From Actinomycetota bacterium (lineage in GTDB: Bacteria > Actinomycetota > Nitriliruptoria > Nitriliruptorales > JAHWKO01): 64,000 bases of DNA. The stretch is taken from positions 19,127 to 83,126 of the forward strand of contig JAHWKO010000001.1 of NCBI GenBank assembly GCA_019347855.1. Direction: 5' to 3'. Below are positions 1 through 8,539 of this stretch, one piece after another. Numbering within the stretch: the stretch's first letter is position 1; each line of letters opens with the position of its first letter. A program made the translations under genes and the position numbers. Under the pieces are notes generated by a model. That model ran no database searches and had not been told where the DNA came from. It saw only the letters and a program-made list of their open reading frames with translations.

Positions 1-285
1 CGCGTGGAGCTCGGTCCCGGTCGCGGCCATCCGCAGGACCCCCGGCCGTGGTTGCCCGCTGCCCGCCCATCGCCCCAGGAGACCCTCGACGTCCTCCTCG
101 GCCGCAGCGACCAGGTCGTGCAACCTCTCCTCGACGAGCTCCGACGCTGTGGCGCCCGTCAGCGCCTCGCACGAGGGGTTGGCGTGCAGGATGCGGCCAT
201 CCAGATCCAGGAGCAGGAGCCCCTGGGGGAGGCGGTCCAGGATCCTGGGGACGTACGCGGGTAGCGACCCGGCCTCGTCCGACAT
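1..285 (-). CDS. PAS-domain signalling protein, N-terminal part (cut by window edge)
   Basis: The reading frame begins with ATG at 285 and runs off the left end of the window, so only about 95 residues are visible. They read as a PAS sensor domain: a leader, the LLLLDLDGRILHANPSC core strand and turn, then a GATASEL helix. PAS domains bind small ligands or cofactors and feed histidine kinases, phosphatases or GGDEF enzymes; the output domain lies outside the window. The ATG comes directly after the TGA of the upstream gene (TGAGATG), so the two are co-transcribed and probably translationally coupled. The neighbour is itself a sensory-type protein, which suggests one signalling unit. The PAS call is fairly secure; the output is unknown. 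Confidence 0.7.
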   Translation of the reverse strand, partial: MSDEAGSLPAYVPRILDRLPQGLLLLDLDGRILHANPSCEALTGATASELVEERLHDLVAAAEEDVEGLLGRWAGSGQPRPGVLRMAATGTELHA

Positions 286-286
286 C

Positions 287-850
287 TCACCTGGCCCCGA
301 AGTACTCGCGTCCGGGCGTGGTCCCTGCCTCCTCGTCCGGTTGCAGGTGGACGACCACGCGGCAGCCACTGGCACCCTCGGCGATCGTCTCCTGGAGCTC
401 GACACGTGCGTAGCCCAGGTTCTCGGCGGCGATCGACCCGAAGACGTTCGAGGTCATCATGCACAGGGAGGGCCGTCCCACGACCTTCTCGGCGAACGGG
501 CAGGCGTTGTTCCCGAGGATGATGCGGTCGTCGTCCTGGTCGATCACGTAGAAGTCGCCCTGGATCCGGCGCTTCAGGTCGACCAGGACGTCGGCGACCT
601 GCTCGCGATCCAGCTCGTCGGTGTCGAGCGCCCGCTTGTACATCGCGTCGATCGCGTGGCCGATGCGGTCCCCGACCACGCTGACGTAGCCAGCCGCGTC
701 GTCCAGGCCCACCGTCTCCTCGAGGGTCCCCGCGAGTTCCCGGACGAGGCTCCGTAGGAACAGGTCTCGCTCGAGCTCCACATCGAGCGCGCGCACGGAC
801 GCCTCCGTCTCCGGGTCGGTCCTCGTGTCGGTGCGTGTGACATCATCCAA
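287..850 (-). CDS. Methanogen output domain 1-type sensory protein
   Basis: A 187-residue soluble protein. The N-terminal half is helical (about residues 15-75). The C-terminal half resembles the domain annotated as methanogen output domain 1, a V4R-like sensory/output fold, with cysteines in NNACPF, PSLCMMT and GASGC that could bind a metal or a ligand. I chose TTG at 850 because AGGGGG lies 6 bases upstream; an internal GTG (VRALDVE) is an alternative. It is the first gene of a two-gene minus-strand operon with the PAS protein and is divergent from pabB. A role in intracellular sensing is inferred from the domain and the neighbour; the ligand is unknown. Confidence 0.6.
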   Translation of the reverse strand: MDDVTRTDTRTDPETEASVRALDVELERDLFLRSLVRELAGTLEETVGLDDAAGYVSVVGDRIGHAIDAMYKRALDTDELDREQVADVLVDLKRRIQGDFYVIDQDDDRIILGNNACPFAEKVVGRPSLCMMTSNVFGSIAAENLGYARVELQETIAEGASGCRVVVHLQPDEEAGTTPGREYFGAR

Positions 851-926
851 GGTGTGCCCCCTACCGGTGGCCCCAGGGTGCCCTGACGTCGGCACCCTGT
901 CGATAGCGACGGCGGATCTGGACGAT

Positions 927-2306
927 ATGGACCAAGCAGCGACCGACCCGACGAGGCGTCCCCGAACGGTCGAGGTGGACGATCCGCCGCGGACGCACGA
1001 GGGAGCGCCCGACACGGCAGCGATGATCGCGGCGCTGCGGCGACGCGGCCGTGTCCACCGCTTCGCCTCGCCGGACGCCGTGCCGGGCGGGACCGGCTGG
1101 GAGTTCCTGATACCGGCGACGGGCCGCATCGACCGCGTCACGGCCGTGACCCTCTGGGGCCTCGATGCCGTCCTCGGGTCACCCGACGCGCCAGCTCCCG
1201 TCGATCGCGCCACGGTCGGGCCGTGGCGGCTCGCAGGCGGGTACGTCGTTGCGCTGCCGTACGATCTGGATCGGCGCCAAGGGGCGACCGCGTTCCTCGA
1301 GCCGATCGACGTGGTGGTGGGGGTCCGGGGCGACGGGGTGTGGGTGTCGGGGTCCGGCCGCGCGGTCGCGTCGGTCGTCGACGACCTCGCGCGCCCCGCG
1401 GTGCTCGCGCCGGCGCCGACGTCGAGCTCCGGAGCGGTGACCGAGTCGCTGGGTCGTGCGAGGTTCGAGGCCGCGGTGCGTGCGGTGCTCCGCCGGATCG
1501 CCGCGGGGGACGCGTACGTCGTCAACCTCACCCAGCAGCTCACGACCACCTTCGCCGGGGACATCCACGATCTGTTCGACGCACTGCGGCGGCGGAGCCC
1601 TGCCCCGCACGGGACGGTCATCGAACTCGCCCCTGGCGTGGGGATCGCCTCCGTCTCGCCGGAGTCGTTCCTGCAGGCCGAAGGCCGGGAGCTCAGCGTG
1701 AGACCCATCAAGGGCACGCGTCCGAGGTTCCCCGACCGAGCGGCCGACCTGGCGGCTGCGGAGGAGCTGCGCACCTCCCCGAAGGAGCGGGCTGAGAACG
1801 TGATGATCGTCGACCTCGAGCGCAACGATCTTGGACGCGTCTGCGAGATCGGGTCCGTCGAGGTCCCCGAGCTGTACGCCGTCGAGCCCCACCCCACCGT
1901 GTGGCAGCTCGTTTCGACGATCCGGGGACGGCTCCGTGGTGACCTCGGGTACGCCTCGGCGCTCGAGGCCTGCTTCCCCTGCGGGTCGGTCACCGGCGCC
2001 CCGAAGATCGCGGCCATGAACGTCATCGAGGAGCTCGAGCCGGTCCCGCGCGGCTGGTACTGCGGGGCGGTCGGGTGGGTCGCGCCGGGTGCCATGTCCA
2101 CCTCGGTCACGATCCGGTCGGCGGTTCTCCGCAGTGACGGCACGGCCAGCTACGGGACGGGTTCGGGGATCGTCGCGGACTCCGACCCCGGCGCGGAGTA
2201 CGAGGAGGCACGGCTCAAGGCGGCGGCCTTCCTCGCGGCGACCGGATCGGGGTGGCGCGATCGAGGTGACACGCCGTCGCGCGAGGTAGGTTCGGAGGTG
2301 CCATGA
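927..2306 (+). CDS. pabB: Aminodeoxychorismate synthase component I / anthranilate synthase-like
   Basis: A 459-residue chorismate-utilising enzyme. The C-terminal two thirds is the chorismate-binding domain: RARFEAAV start, PIKGTRPR near residue 260, [28 protein letters not shown] near 357 and a closing [18 protein letters not shown] carries the lysine that marks PabB-type enzymes, which aminate chorismate at C4 for folate synthesis; TrpE anthranilate synthases are the close alternative. No pabA (glutamine amidotransferase) or pabC (lyase) lies next to it, so those partners must be elsewhere. ATG 927 is preferred because the open frame upstream overlaps the divergent gene; ATG 1023 is possible but would remove N-terminal sequence. 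It overlaps the next gene by ATGA. Confidence 0.85.
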   Translation: MDQAATDPTRRPRTVEVDDPPRTHEGAPDTAAMIAALRRRGRVHRFASPDAVPGGTGWEFLIPATGRIDRVTAVTLWGLDAVLGSPDAPAPVDRATVGPWRLAGGYVVALPYDLDRRQGATAFLEPIDVVVGVRGDGVWVSGSGRAVASVVDDLARPAVLAPAPTSSSGAVTESLGRARFEAAVRAVLRRIAAGDAYVVNLTQQLTTTFAGDIHDLFDALRRRSPAPHGTVIELAPGVGIASVSPESFLQAEGRELSVRPIKGTRPRFPDRAADLAAAEELRTSPKERAENVMIVDLERNDLGRVCEIGSVEVPELYAVEPHPTVWQLVSTIRGRLRGDLGYASALEACFPCGSVTGAPKIAAMNVIEELEPVPRGWYCGAVGWVAPGAMSTSVTIRSAVLRSDGTASYGTGSGIVADSDPGAEYEEARLKAAAFLAATGSGWRDRGDTPSREVGSEVP

Positions 2307-2626
2307 GCACCGACGCCCCTGCACCGGCCAAGCCGGACGTCCGACCCGACGTCGGCACCAGCGAGCAGGTCGCGACCGACCCGCGACCCTCAACCGACGA
2401 CGGGGACCACGACCGCTACGCGCACTACATCCGCAAGTCCGATTGGGACCGCGCCTACATCAAGGGCGAACCGGTGCGGGCGCTGTGCGGGAAGATCTGG
2501 GTCCCCAGCAGGGATCCGGACCGGTACCCGATCTGCCCCACGTGTCAGGAGATCCGCGGCCTCGTCCTCGGCGGCGATGGCGGCGGCAACGACGGTGACG
2601 ACGAGGGCGGCGGGGCTCCCTCCTAG
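2303..2626 (+). CDS. DUF3039 zinc-ribbon-like protein
   Basis: A 107-residue protein whose first 40 residues are disordered and rich in Asp and Pro. They are followed by the conserved DUF3039 core: HYIRKSDW, VRALCGKIWVPSRDP and CPTCQEI. The CG and CPTC cysteines look like a small zinc-binding ribbon. DUF3039 is common in actinobacteria and has no established function as far as I know. The gene starts inside the pabB stop (ATGA), so expression is tied to pabB. Its TAG stop forms part of a possible -10 box for the following oxidoreductase. Confidence 0.8.
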   Translation: MSTDAPAPAKPDVRPDVGTSEQVATDPRPSTDDGDHDRYAHYIRKSDWDRAYIKGEPVRALCGKIWVPSRDPDRYPICPTCQEIRGLVLGGDGGGNDGDDEGGGAPS

Positions 2627-2629
2627 GCT
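2624..2629 (+). promoter_or_regulatory. Candidate -10 box TAGGCT for the FAD oxidoreductase
   Basis: TAGGCT fits the actinobacterial -10 pattern TANNNT and lies 27 bases before the GTG start at 2657, with GGAGG in between. The first three bases are the stop codon of the DUF3039 gene. No clear -35 is visible. Confidence 0.35.
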
Positions 2630-2656
2630 CCAGGCGACCCGGCACGGAGGTACGCG

Positions 2657-3805
2657 GTGACACACGTGGTGATCCTCGGCGGCGGCTTCGGAGGCCTGGC
2701 GGCCGCTCACGAGCTCCGCCAGCGGTTGGGCGACGACGACCGGATCACCCTGGTCGACCGACAGGACCGCTTCTACATGGGCTTCGCGAAGCTGTGGGAC
2801 CTCGGCGACGTCCGACCGCTCGAGGAGGGCACCCGCGACCTCACCCGGCTCGGCGCTCGGGGCGTGGAGTTCCGCCAGGCCGAGGTCACCGCGCTCGATC
2901 CCGACGAGCGGACCGTTTCGACCGACGCGGGCGAGCTCCAGGCCGACGCGATCCTCGTGGCGCTCGGCGCAGGACCCGCCCCGCACCACCGTGAGCTCCT
3001 CCGCGGGGACGGCGTCCACGACCTGTACGACGGCCAGGCCCTGCCGGCGATCAAGTCGGACCTCGACGAGGTCGCGGAGGGCCGGGTCGTCGTCGCCGTG
3101 CTCGGCGGGCCGTACAAGTGCCCGCCTGCGCCCTACGAGGCCGCGATGCTCGTCAGCGAACGGCTACGTCGTCGCGACGTCCGCGACGACGTTGACGTGC
3201 TGGTCGCGACACCTCTGCCGATGGCCCTGCCGCCCGCGGGCCCGGACGCCAGCCGTTACGTCGTCGACCAACTCGCGGACCACGACGTCGAACTGCTGTC
3301 CGACCATCGGGTCCAGACCGTCGTGCCGGACCGGGGGATCCTGCGGTTCGAGGACGGCTCGGAGCTCGACTTCACGATCCTCCTGGGCGTGCCCGCCAAC
3401 GTCGCGCCCCGCGTGGTCCAGGACAGCGCCCTGACCGGACCCTCGGGCTGGATCGAACCCGACCGGCACACGTTGCGGACCGGCTTCGAGCGCGTCTACG
3501 CCGTGGGGGACTGCACCCACATCCCGACCGCGACCGGAGCGCTGCCCATGGCGGGGGTCTTCGCGGCATCGGAGGCGGTCGTCGCCGCTCGCAACATCGC
3601 GGTCGAGCTGACCGGGGAGGGCGAGGAAGCCACGTTCGACGGCCACGGGCACTGCTTCCTGGAGCTACCGGGCGAGCGCGTCGCGTTCGTGGAAGGTGAC
3701 TTCTACGCGGACCCACCCGACGTCGAGATCTCACCCGCCGACCACGCCCGGTTCGAGCAGAAGCTCGCGTTCGAGCGGGAGCGGCTCGACACCTGGCTCG
3801 GCTGA
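2657..3805 (+). CDS. FAD/NAD(P)-dependent oxidoreductase, sulfide:quinone reductase-like
   Basis: A 382-residue two-dinucleotide-binding flavoprotein. It starts with the FAD-binding motif VVILGGGFGGLAA, has a second nucleotide-binding stretch near VVVAVLGGPYKCPP (about residue 142), and closes with the FAD-contacting VYAVGDCTH segment near residue 283. The cysteine in PYKCPPAPYE is at the place where sulfide:quinone reductases and flavocytochrome c sulfide dehydrogenases have a conserved Cys. A partner third cysteine is not obvious, so type II NADH dehydrogenase-like or other quinone reductase roles remain open. No transmembrane helix is seen. Start GTG 2657 is supported by GGAGG 7-8 bases upstream. 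Confidence 0.75.
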   Translation: MTHVVILGGGFGGLAAAHELRQRLGDDDRITLVDRQDRFYMGFAKLWDLGDVRPLEEGTRDLTRLGARGVEFRQAEVTALDPDERTVSTDAGELQADAILVALGAGPAPHHRELLRGDGVHDLYDGQALPAIKSDLDEVAEGRVVVAVLGGPYKCPPAPYEAAMLVSERLRRRDVRDDVDVLVATPLPMALPPAGPDASRYVVDQLADHDVELLSDHRVQTVVPDRGILRFEDGSELDFTILLGVPANVAPRVVQDSALTGPSGWIEPDRHTLRTGFERVYAVGDCTHIPTATGALPMAGVFAASEAVVAARNIAVELTGEGEEATFDGHGHCFLELPGERVAFVEGDFYADPPDVEISPADHARFEQKLAFERERLDTWLG

Positions 3806-3820
3806 GCGGCCCCCGCGGCT

Positions 3821-3826
3821 TACCCT
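3821..3826 (+). promoter_or_regulatory. Candidate -10 box TACCCT, leaderless ligase transcript
   Basis: TACCCT ends exactly 7 bases before the ATG at 3834, so transcription would start at the A of the start codon. No Shine-Dalgarno sequence precedes this ATG, which agrees with a leaderless mRNA. No recognisable -35. Confidence 0.4.
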
Positions 3827-3833
3827 GCCGCGC

Positions 3834-5366
3834 ATGCTGCTCTCGGACGTGGTCACGACCTCTCGCGCGGTCGGCGGTACCCGTAGCCGGAGCCGGAAGG
3901 TCGCGCTGCTCGCCGAGCGGATCGCCGCCATCGATCCGTCCGAGGCCGCGGTCGGGGTCCGCTACCTGGCAGGTGAACCGCGTCAGAACCGGTTGGAGCT
4001 GGGCCCCGCAGCCCTCCGTGATGTCCGACCCCCAGCCGCCCGAGAGGCGACGCTCACGCTGTCCGATGTCGACGGCGCCCTCGAGGAGATCGCGGCCGCC
4101 TCCGGCCAGGGGTCACGCAGCGCGAGGCTCGAACGGTTCGGCGAGCTGCTCGCGGCTGCGACGGAGGAGGAGCAGTCGTTCCTGCGCTCGCTCGTGGTCG
4201 GGGATCTGCGGCAGGGTGCCCTCGAGGGCGTCGTCGTCCAGGCGCTGGCGGAGGCGACGGACGCCGACCTCGACGAGGTCCGGCGGGCGGTCATGCTCCG
4301 CGGAGACCTGAGCGCCGTCGCCGCTGCGCTGGTCGAGGATGGGCCGTCCGCACTGGCCAGCATCGGCCTGGAGCTGCTGCGGCCCGTCCAGCCGATGCTC
4401 GCGACGAACGCGGGCGATCTGGACGGGGCGATGACGGGCCTGGACCGGGCGCTGGCGGAGTACAAGCTCGACGGCGCGCGCGTGCAGATCCACCGGGCGA
4501 GCAGCGACATCCGGGTCTTCACCCGCAACCTCAACGACGTCACCGAACGGCTGCCGGAGGTCGTCCGGGTCATCGAGGACCTCGATCTGAACGAGGCCGT
4601 CCTGGATGGCGAGGTGATCGCGTTGCGGGACGGCGGCCGGCCCCACCCGTTCCAGGTGACGATGAGCCGGTTCGGCACGGAGGCTCCGGAAGGGCCCGCC
4701 GTGGCGCTCCGCGTCTTCGTGTTCGATGTCCTCCACCTCGATGGGGCGGACCTCCTGGGTGCGCCGCTGTCGCGCCGGGTGGCGGCCCTCGACGGGGCGA
4801 TCCCGGAGGGGCTGCGCATCCCGAACCGGGAGGTCCGTGACCGCCCCGGTGCCGGGGCGCTGCTCGAGGAGGCACTACGCGCGGGGCACGAGGGGATCAT
4901 GGTCAAGGACCTCGACGCCCCGTACGAGGCCGGACGGCGTGGCGCCGCGTGGCGCAAGGTCAAGCCGGTCCACACCCTGGACCTCGTCGTCCTGGCCGCC
5001 GAGTGGGGTCACGGTCGCCGCCAGGGGTGGCTGTCGAACATCCACCTGGGGGCGCGCGATCGTGACGGTGGCTTCGTGATGCTCGGCAAGACCTTCAAGG
5101 GCATGACCGACGAGATGCTCGAGTGGCAGACCGCCCGCTTCCTCGAGCTCGAACGTGACCGACGTGGGCGGGTCGTCCACCTGCAACCGGAGCTGGTGGT
5201 CGAGGTCGCCTTCGACGGGGTCCAGACCAGCCCGCGGTACCCGGCCGGCATGGCGTTGCGCTTCGCGCGGGTCAAGGGGTACCGGCCGGACAAGGACGTC
5301 ACCGAGGCGGACACGCTGGACAGCGTCCGCGCGATCCACGCGGGGGAGCGCCTGCCGATCTGGTGA
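3834..5366 (+). CDS. ATP-dependent DNA ligase
   Basis: A 510-residue enzyme that seals nicks using ATP. The N-terminal 190 residues form the helical DNA-binding domain. The catalytic motif I, EYKLDGARVQIH, has the AMP-accepting lysine at about residue 211. The nucleotidyltransferase motifs follow (VLDGEVIAL, FDVLHLDG, EGIMVKDLDAPYE, WRKVKP), then an OB-fold domain with GKTFKGMTDEML. Length and order match the archaeal/actinobacterial LigB-type family (about 500 residues), not the short LigD. There is no Ku or LigD neighbour, so a general repair or replication backup role is more likely than end joining. The ATG lacks a Shine-Dalgarno site and follows a TACCCT box by 7 bases. Confidence 0.92.
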   Translation: MLLSDVVTTSRAVGGTRSRSRKVALLAERIAAIDPSEAAVGVRYLAGEPRQNRLELGPAALRDVRPPAAREATLTLSDVDGALEEIAAASGQGSRSARLERFGELLAAATEEEQSFLRSLVVGDLRQGALEGVVVQALAEATDADLDEVRRAVMLRGDLSAVAAALVEDGPSALASIGLELLRPVQPMLATNAGDLDGAMTGLDRALAEYKLDGARVQIHRASSDIRVFTRNLNDVTERLPEVVRVIEDLDLNEAVLDGEVIALRDGGRPHPFQVTMSRFGTEAPEGPAVALRVFVFDVLHLDGADLLGAPLSRRVAALDGAIPEGLRIPNREVRDRPGAGALLEEALRAGHEGIMVKDLDAPYEAGRRGAAWRKVKPVHTLDLVVLAAEWGHGRRQGWLSNIHLGARDRDGGFVMLGKTFKGMTDEMLEWQTARFLELERDRRGRVVHLQPELVVEVAFDGVQTSPRYPAGMALRFARVKGYRPDKDVTEADTLDSVRAIHAGERLPIW

Positions 5367-5438
5367 ACCTGTGGGACGCCAGCGCGGACCCCGTGTACGG
5401 TCCACGCACGACGGGGATCGTGGCGGAAGGGCGGCGAC

Positions 5439-5891
5439 GTGTCCTCGACCCGCTGGCTCGTCGTGACGGTGGTCTCGGTCATCGCGGTCGCCGTCCTCGC
5501 GGTGGTCATCACCACCGTTCGGGAACCCGAGAGCTACCCGGCCGACAGCCCCGAGGGCGTCGTTCAGCGCTACCTCCAGGCGGTCGCCGACGGCGACCTC
5601 GAGGCCGCGGCGCAACTGCACACGGAGGAGTTCCGCGATCGCTGCGAGGACCATGGGCCGGGCCGGGTCCCGCCACGGTTCGAGGACCGGTCGTTCGACG
5701 CCGACCTGGTCGACACGCGGGAGGTCGACGATGACACGATCGACGTGAGCGTCCGCATCACGGAGTTCTCCGGCGATCCGCCGTTCGGGGGTGGCGGGTA
5801 CGACCACGAGGAGATCTACCGCGTCCAGCGCGTCGATGGCAGCTGGCTGATCGTGGACTCGGGCTGGCCGTACTACGGGTGTCCGGGCTGA
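5439..5891 (+). CDS. Small membrane-anchored protein with NTF2-like fold, unknown function
   Basis: A 150-residue protein with a single N-terminal membrane segment (about residues 5-25, TRWLVVTVVSVIAVAVLAVV) and an outside domain. That domain begins SPEGVVQRYLQAVADGDLEAAAQL, which is typical of NTF2/SnoaL-like domains found in actinobacterial lipoproteins and surface proteins. It ends with the strand pattern YRVQRVDGSWLIVDSG. Three cysteines are present but no lipobox. GTG 5439 has a weak purine-rich site upstream. It overlaps the next membrane gene by 13 bases, so the two are likely translated together. Function is not recognised. Confidence 0.6.
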   Translation: MSSTRWLVVTVVSVIAVAVLAVVITTVREPESYPADSPEGVVQRYLQAVADGDLEAAAQLHTEEFRDRCEDHGPGRVPPRFEDRSFDADLVDTREVDDDTIDVSVRITEFSGDPPFGGGGYDHEEIYRVQRVDGSWLIVDSGWPYYGCPG

Positions 5892-7678
5892 CCGTGCTGT
5901 TCGGGGTGCTTCCGCTGCTGGTGATCATCGGGATCGTCATCGCGGTCGTCGTGTCCCGCGGGGAGGACGTACCCGCCGACGGGGGCGACGACGGCGGCCA
6001 CGGGACGCTGCGTCGCGTGTTCGTCTACTCGTTCGCCCTCCTCGGGGCGATCCTGACGGCCTCCGGGCTCTCCGGGATCCTCCGGGTCGTGCTCGACACG
6101 TTCGGGCCATCGACGCTGGTCAGCGAGACCGACCGCGGGCTCGCGTTGGGGCTGGCGCTCACGATCGTCGGGCTCCCGGTCTGGCTCCTGGCCTGGCGCG
6201 CCGCGCAAGGGGACATGGCCGAATCGGAAGCGCAGCGACGCTCGCGCGCGCGGCGGCTGTACCTGGCGGCGGTGCGGGTCATCTCGCTGTCGGTCGCTGT
6301 CCCGTACGCGGTACAGACGGGTCAGTGGCTGGCGGGGACGGAGACGTACGGCGCAGAGGACGTCGCGCGCATGCTCGTGTGGGGCGTCCTGTGGGCCTAC
6401 CACGAGAAGGTCGCGACCGAGGTGCCGTTCGGGAGCGACCGGACCAGAAGGGTCGACCGCGTCGAGGTGTACCTCGCGGCCACCGCCGGCTTCGCCATGC
6501 TCGCTGGCGCCGTCGGCGATCTGCTGAGGCGGTCGCTGCGGGCCCTCTACGGGACCGCGGTCGGCGTCCCCCGCCTGATCGAGGCCGGGGGGGTCGGGTT
6601 CGGGTTGCGCACGGCTGTGGTCGTCGCCGTCGTGGGCGCGGCGTTGTGGGCGTGGCACTGGATCGTCGTCGCGAGGCGGGACGTCGGGTCGGCCGCCTGG
6701 TTCGTGTACCTGTTCCTGGTCGGCATCCTGTCCGGGACCGTCACGGCCGTCGGCGCGATGAGCGTCCTGATCCACCGGGTGATCGCGTGGCTGCTCGATG
6801 CCACCGACGAGGCCGCCGGTGCGTACTTCGACGTGGTCCCCGCCGCGGTCGCTGCCCTCGTGGTCGGTGTTGCCGTCTGGGGGTACCACCGGTCCGTGCT
6901 GCAGGAAGCTACGGGCGGGGGGCCGCAGGAGCGGGGGTGGAGCGCCCCCGAGCGGATCTACCGCTACCTCGTCACCGCGGCCGGGATGCTCACCGCCGCA
7001 GGCGGCATCGCGACCGTCCTCGTGGTCGGCCTCGACGTCCTGGTGCCGGGCCGCACCGTGGTCGAGGCCCCTGGGGGCGTCCGGGACGTGATCGCCGTCG
7101 GTCTCACCCTGCTCATCGTGGGACTGCCCCTGTGGTGGTGGTCCTGGTCGTCGATCCAGGCTCAGGTCGACGAGGAGCCGGACGAGCGCAACGAGCTGCC
7201 GCGCCGGGTGCTGATCTTCGGCGCCTTCGGTGTCGCGATCGTCACGACCGTCGTCGCCCTCAGCGTCCTGCTCTACGAGCTGTTCGACGCGGTCCTCGTC
7301 GGCGATCTCACGGCCGACCTGATCGAGGAGCAACGCTGGAACATCGCGCTGCTGCTCACCGCGGGGGCGGTGTCCGTCCACTACGCCCTGGTGCTCCGAG
7401 AGGATCGCGCGCATGCCCCCGAGCGGGCCGCGAGACGACCGCTCCGGGAGGTCATCGTCGTGGCGCCGCCCGCCACCGAGCTCCCCGCAACGCTCCGAGA
7501 ACGCCTCGAGGTCGACGTGACCACGTGGGAACGCCGGGACGTCGGAGAGGGCGACCCACCGACCGTGGATGTGGAGCAGGTGGTCGGGGCGCTGGAGCCG
7601 ATCGCCGCCCCGCGCGCGCTGGTGATCGTCGAGGCCGACGGGACCTTCCGGGCCGTGCCGCTCGGGTCAGGATCCTGA
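5879..7678 (+). CDS. Multi-pass membrane protein with repeated DUF5671-like units
   Basis: A 599-residue integral membrane protein with roughly 14 hydrophobic segments. The sequence repeats. The unit RRVFVYSFALLGAILTASG followed by VGLPVWLLAWR (residues 45-105) recurs as ERIYRYLVTAAGMLTAAGG followed by VGLPLWWWSW (about 355-425). Related shorter units begin RRLYLAAVRVIS and RRVLIFGAFGVA. This R-(R/I)-(V/L)-(Y/F) start and aromatic end match the DUF5671 family. The last 100 residues are soluble. It starts within the preceding gene and converges on the SCO6745 gene with a 12-base tail overlap. The repeated structure suggests internal duplication; biochemical role unknown. Confidence 0.65.
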   Translation: MSGLTVLFGVLPLLVIIGIVIAVVVSRGEDVPADGGDDGGHGTLRRVFVYSFALLGAILTASGLSGILRVVLDTFGPSTLVSETDRGLALGLALTIVGLPVWLLAWRAAQGDMAESEAQRRSRARRLYLAAVRVISLSVAVPYAVQTGQWLAGTETYGAEDVARMLVWGVLWAYHEKVATEVPFGSDRTRRVDRVEVYLAATAGFAMLAGAVGDLLRRSLRALYGTAVGVPRLIEAGGVGFGLRTAVVVAVVGAALWAWHWIVVARRDVGSAAWFVYLFLVGILSGTVTAVGAMSVLIHRVIAWLLDATDEAAGAYFDVVPAAVAALVVGVAVWGYHRSVLQEATGGGPQERGWSAPERIYRYLVTAAGMLTAAGGIATVLVVGLDVLVPGRTVVEAPGGVRDVIAVGLTLLIVGLPLWWWSWSSIQAQVDEEPDERNELPRRVLIFGAFGVAIVTTVVALSVLLYELFDAVLVGDLTADLIEEQRWNIALLLTAGAVSVHYALVLREDRAHAPERAARRPLREVIVVAPPATELPATLRERLEVDVTTWERRDVGEGDPPTVDVEQVVGALEPIAAPRALVIVEADGTFRAVPLGSGS

Positions 7679-8458
7679 GGTCGCCTCCAGGAGCTGCACC
7701 GTCCGGTCGCGATCGTCCTCGGAGAGCCCCTCCCAGGCCCTTCCCGCCAGCACGTCCGTGACCTCCTCGGCGCCGTCACGGACCGCTCGGCCGGCGTCGG
7801 TGATCGCGCGGTCCGAGGTGACCCAACCGCGCTCCTCGAGGATCACCCAGCCGTCCCGGATCGGGTCGTCCCGGAAGCCACGGGATCGGGCGTAGGCCTC
7901 GGGATCGTCGTCTCCACGCCACGCCGACGTGAGCAGGAGCGCCTCGACCCCGAGCAGGTCGTGGACCATCAGGGCCGCCAGGTGGCCGCCTCCGCGGTGC
8001 TCGCGCAGCCCGGTGGCCGCACGTTCGATCCGCGCGCCCACGCCGTCGGGTCGGTCGAGGGAGGCCCACGCTGCGGCGAGCGGCTGGCCCGCCATGTCCG
8101 AGCGGTCCACCAGCTCCTCGAGCCGGTCGGCCAGTTCCTCGGCGTCGGGGAGGTCGCTGAAGACACGGTCGCCCGCCTCGTTGCAACCGTCGATGTACCG
8201 GCGACGGACCTCGTCGAGACGCTCGGCGGGTACCCACTCGAAGGCCTTGCGGACGAGGCCCTCCGGGAACAGCGCCATGAGCGCGTGCGTCTCGAGCGGG
8301 CCGGCTCCCGTCGGGGCCGTCCTGCCGGTGGCGTAGACCCCGAAGTACCGGTGCTCGTCGATCAGGTCCGCGAGCTCGGGCAGGTCCGCGCGGTACCGCA
8401 GGATGCCGAGGCGTTCGATGTGGGGCTGCGCGGCCGAGGCCGCAGCGGTGGCGTCCAC
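7667..8458 (-). CDS. SCO6745 family protein
   Basis: A 263-residue soluble protein. It matches the actinobacterial SCO6745 family by its opening (IERLGILRYRADLPEL region, YATGRTAPTGAG) and the block RKAFEWVPAERLDEVRRRY. These proteins are helical and end in a winged-helix-like region (WVILEERGWVTSDRAITDAGR), and some annotations relate them to SalK. No catalytic motif can be named. The start GTG 8458 lacks a strong ribosome site; a TACGAT box about 70 bases upstream (8528-8533, minus strand) could drive it, separately from the ABC exporter genes. The 3' end overlaps the opposite-strand membrane gene by 12 bases. Confidence 0.7.
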   Translation of the reverse strand: MDATAAASAAQPHIERLGILRYRADLPELADLIDEHRYFGVYATGRTAPTGAGPLETHALMALFPEGLVRKAFEWVPAERLDEVRRRYIDGCNEAGDRVFSDLPDAEELADRLEELVDRSDMAGQPLAAAWASLDRPDGVGARIERAATGLREHRGGGHLAALMVHDLLGVEALLLTSAWRGDDDPEAYARSRGFRDDPIRDGWVILEERGWVTSDRAITDAGRAVRDGAEEVTDVLAGRAWEGLSEDDRDRTVQLLEATSGS

Positions 8459-8539
8459 GTCAGACCCGCCGATCGAGGAGTTCGGAGATCGACAACGTCA
8501 CGGGTGACCCTCCAGCCGGGGGTGAGGATCGTAGGGGCG

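Noticed and set aside
287..2143. Very long minus-strand open frame across pabB
   Set aside because: It is the high-GC shadow of pabB; only its C-terminal 187 residues, from TTG 850, look like a real protein.
5873..7414. 513-codon minus-strand frame opposite the DUF5671-like membrane gene
   Set aside because: Asp/Arg/Pro-rich composition with no domain; typical GC-frame artefact. The plus frame has clear membrane segments and repeats.
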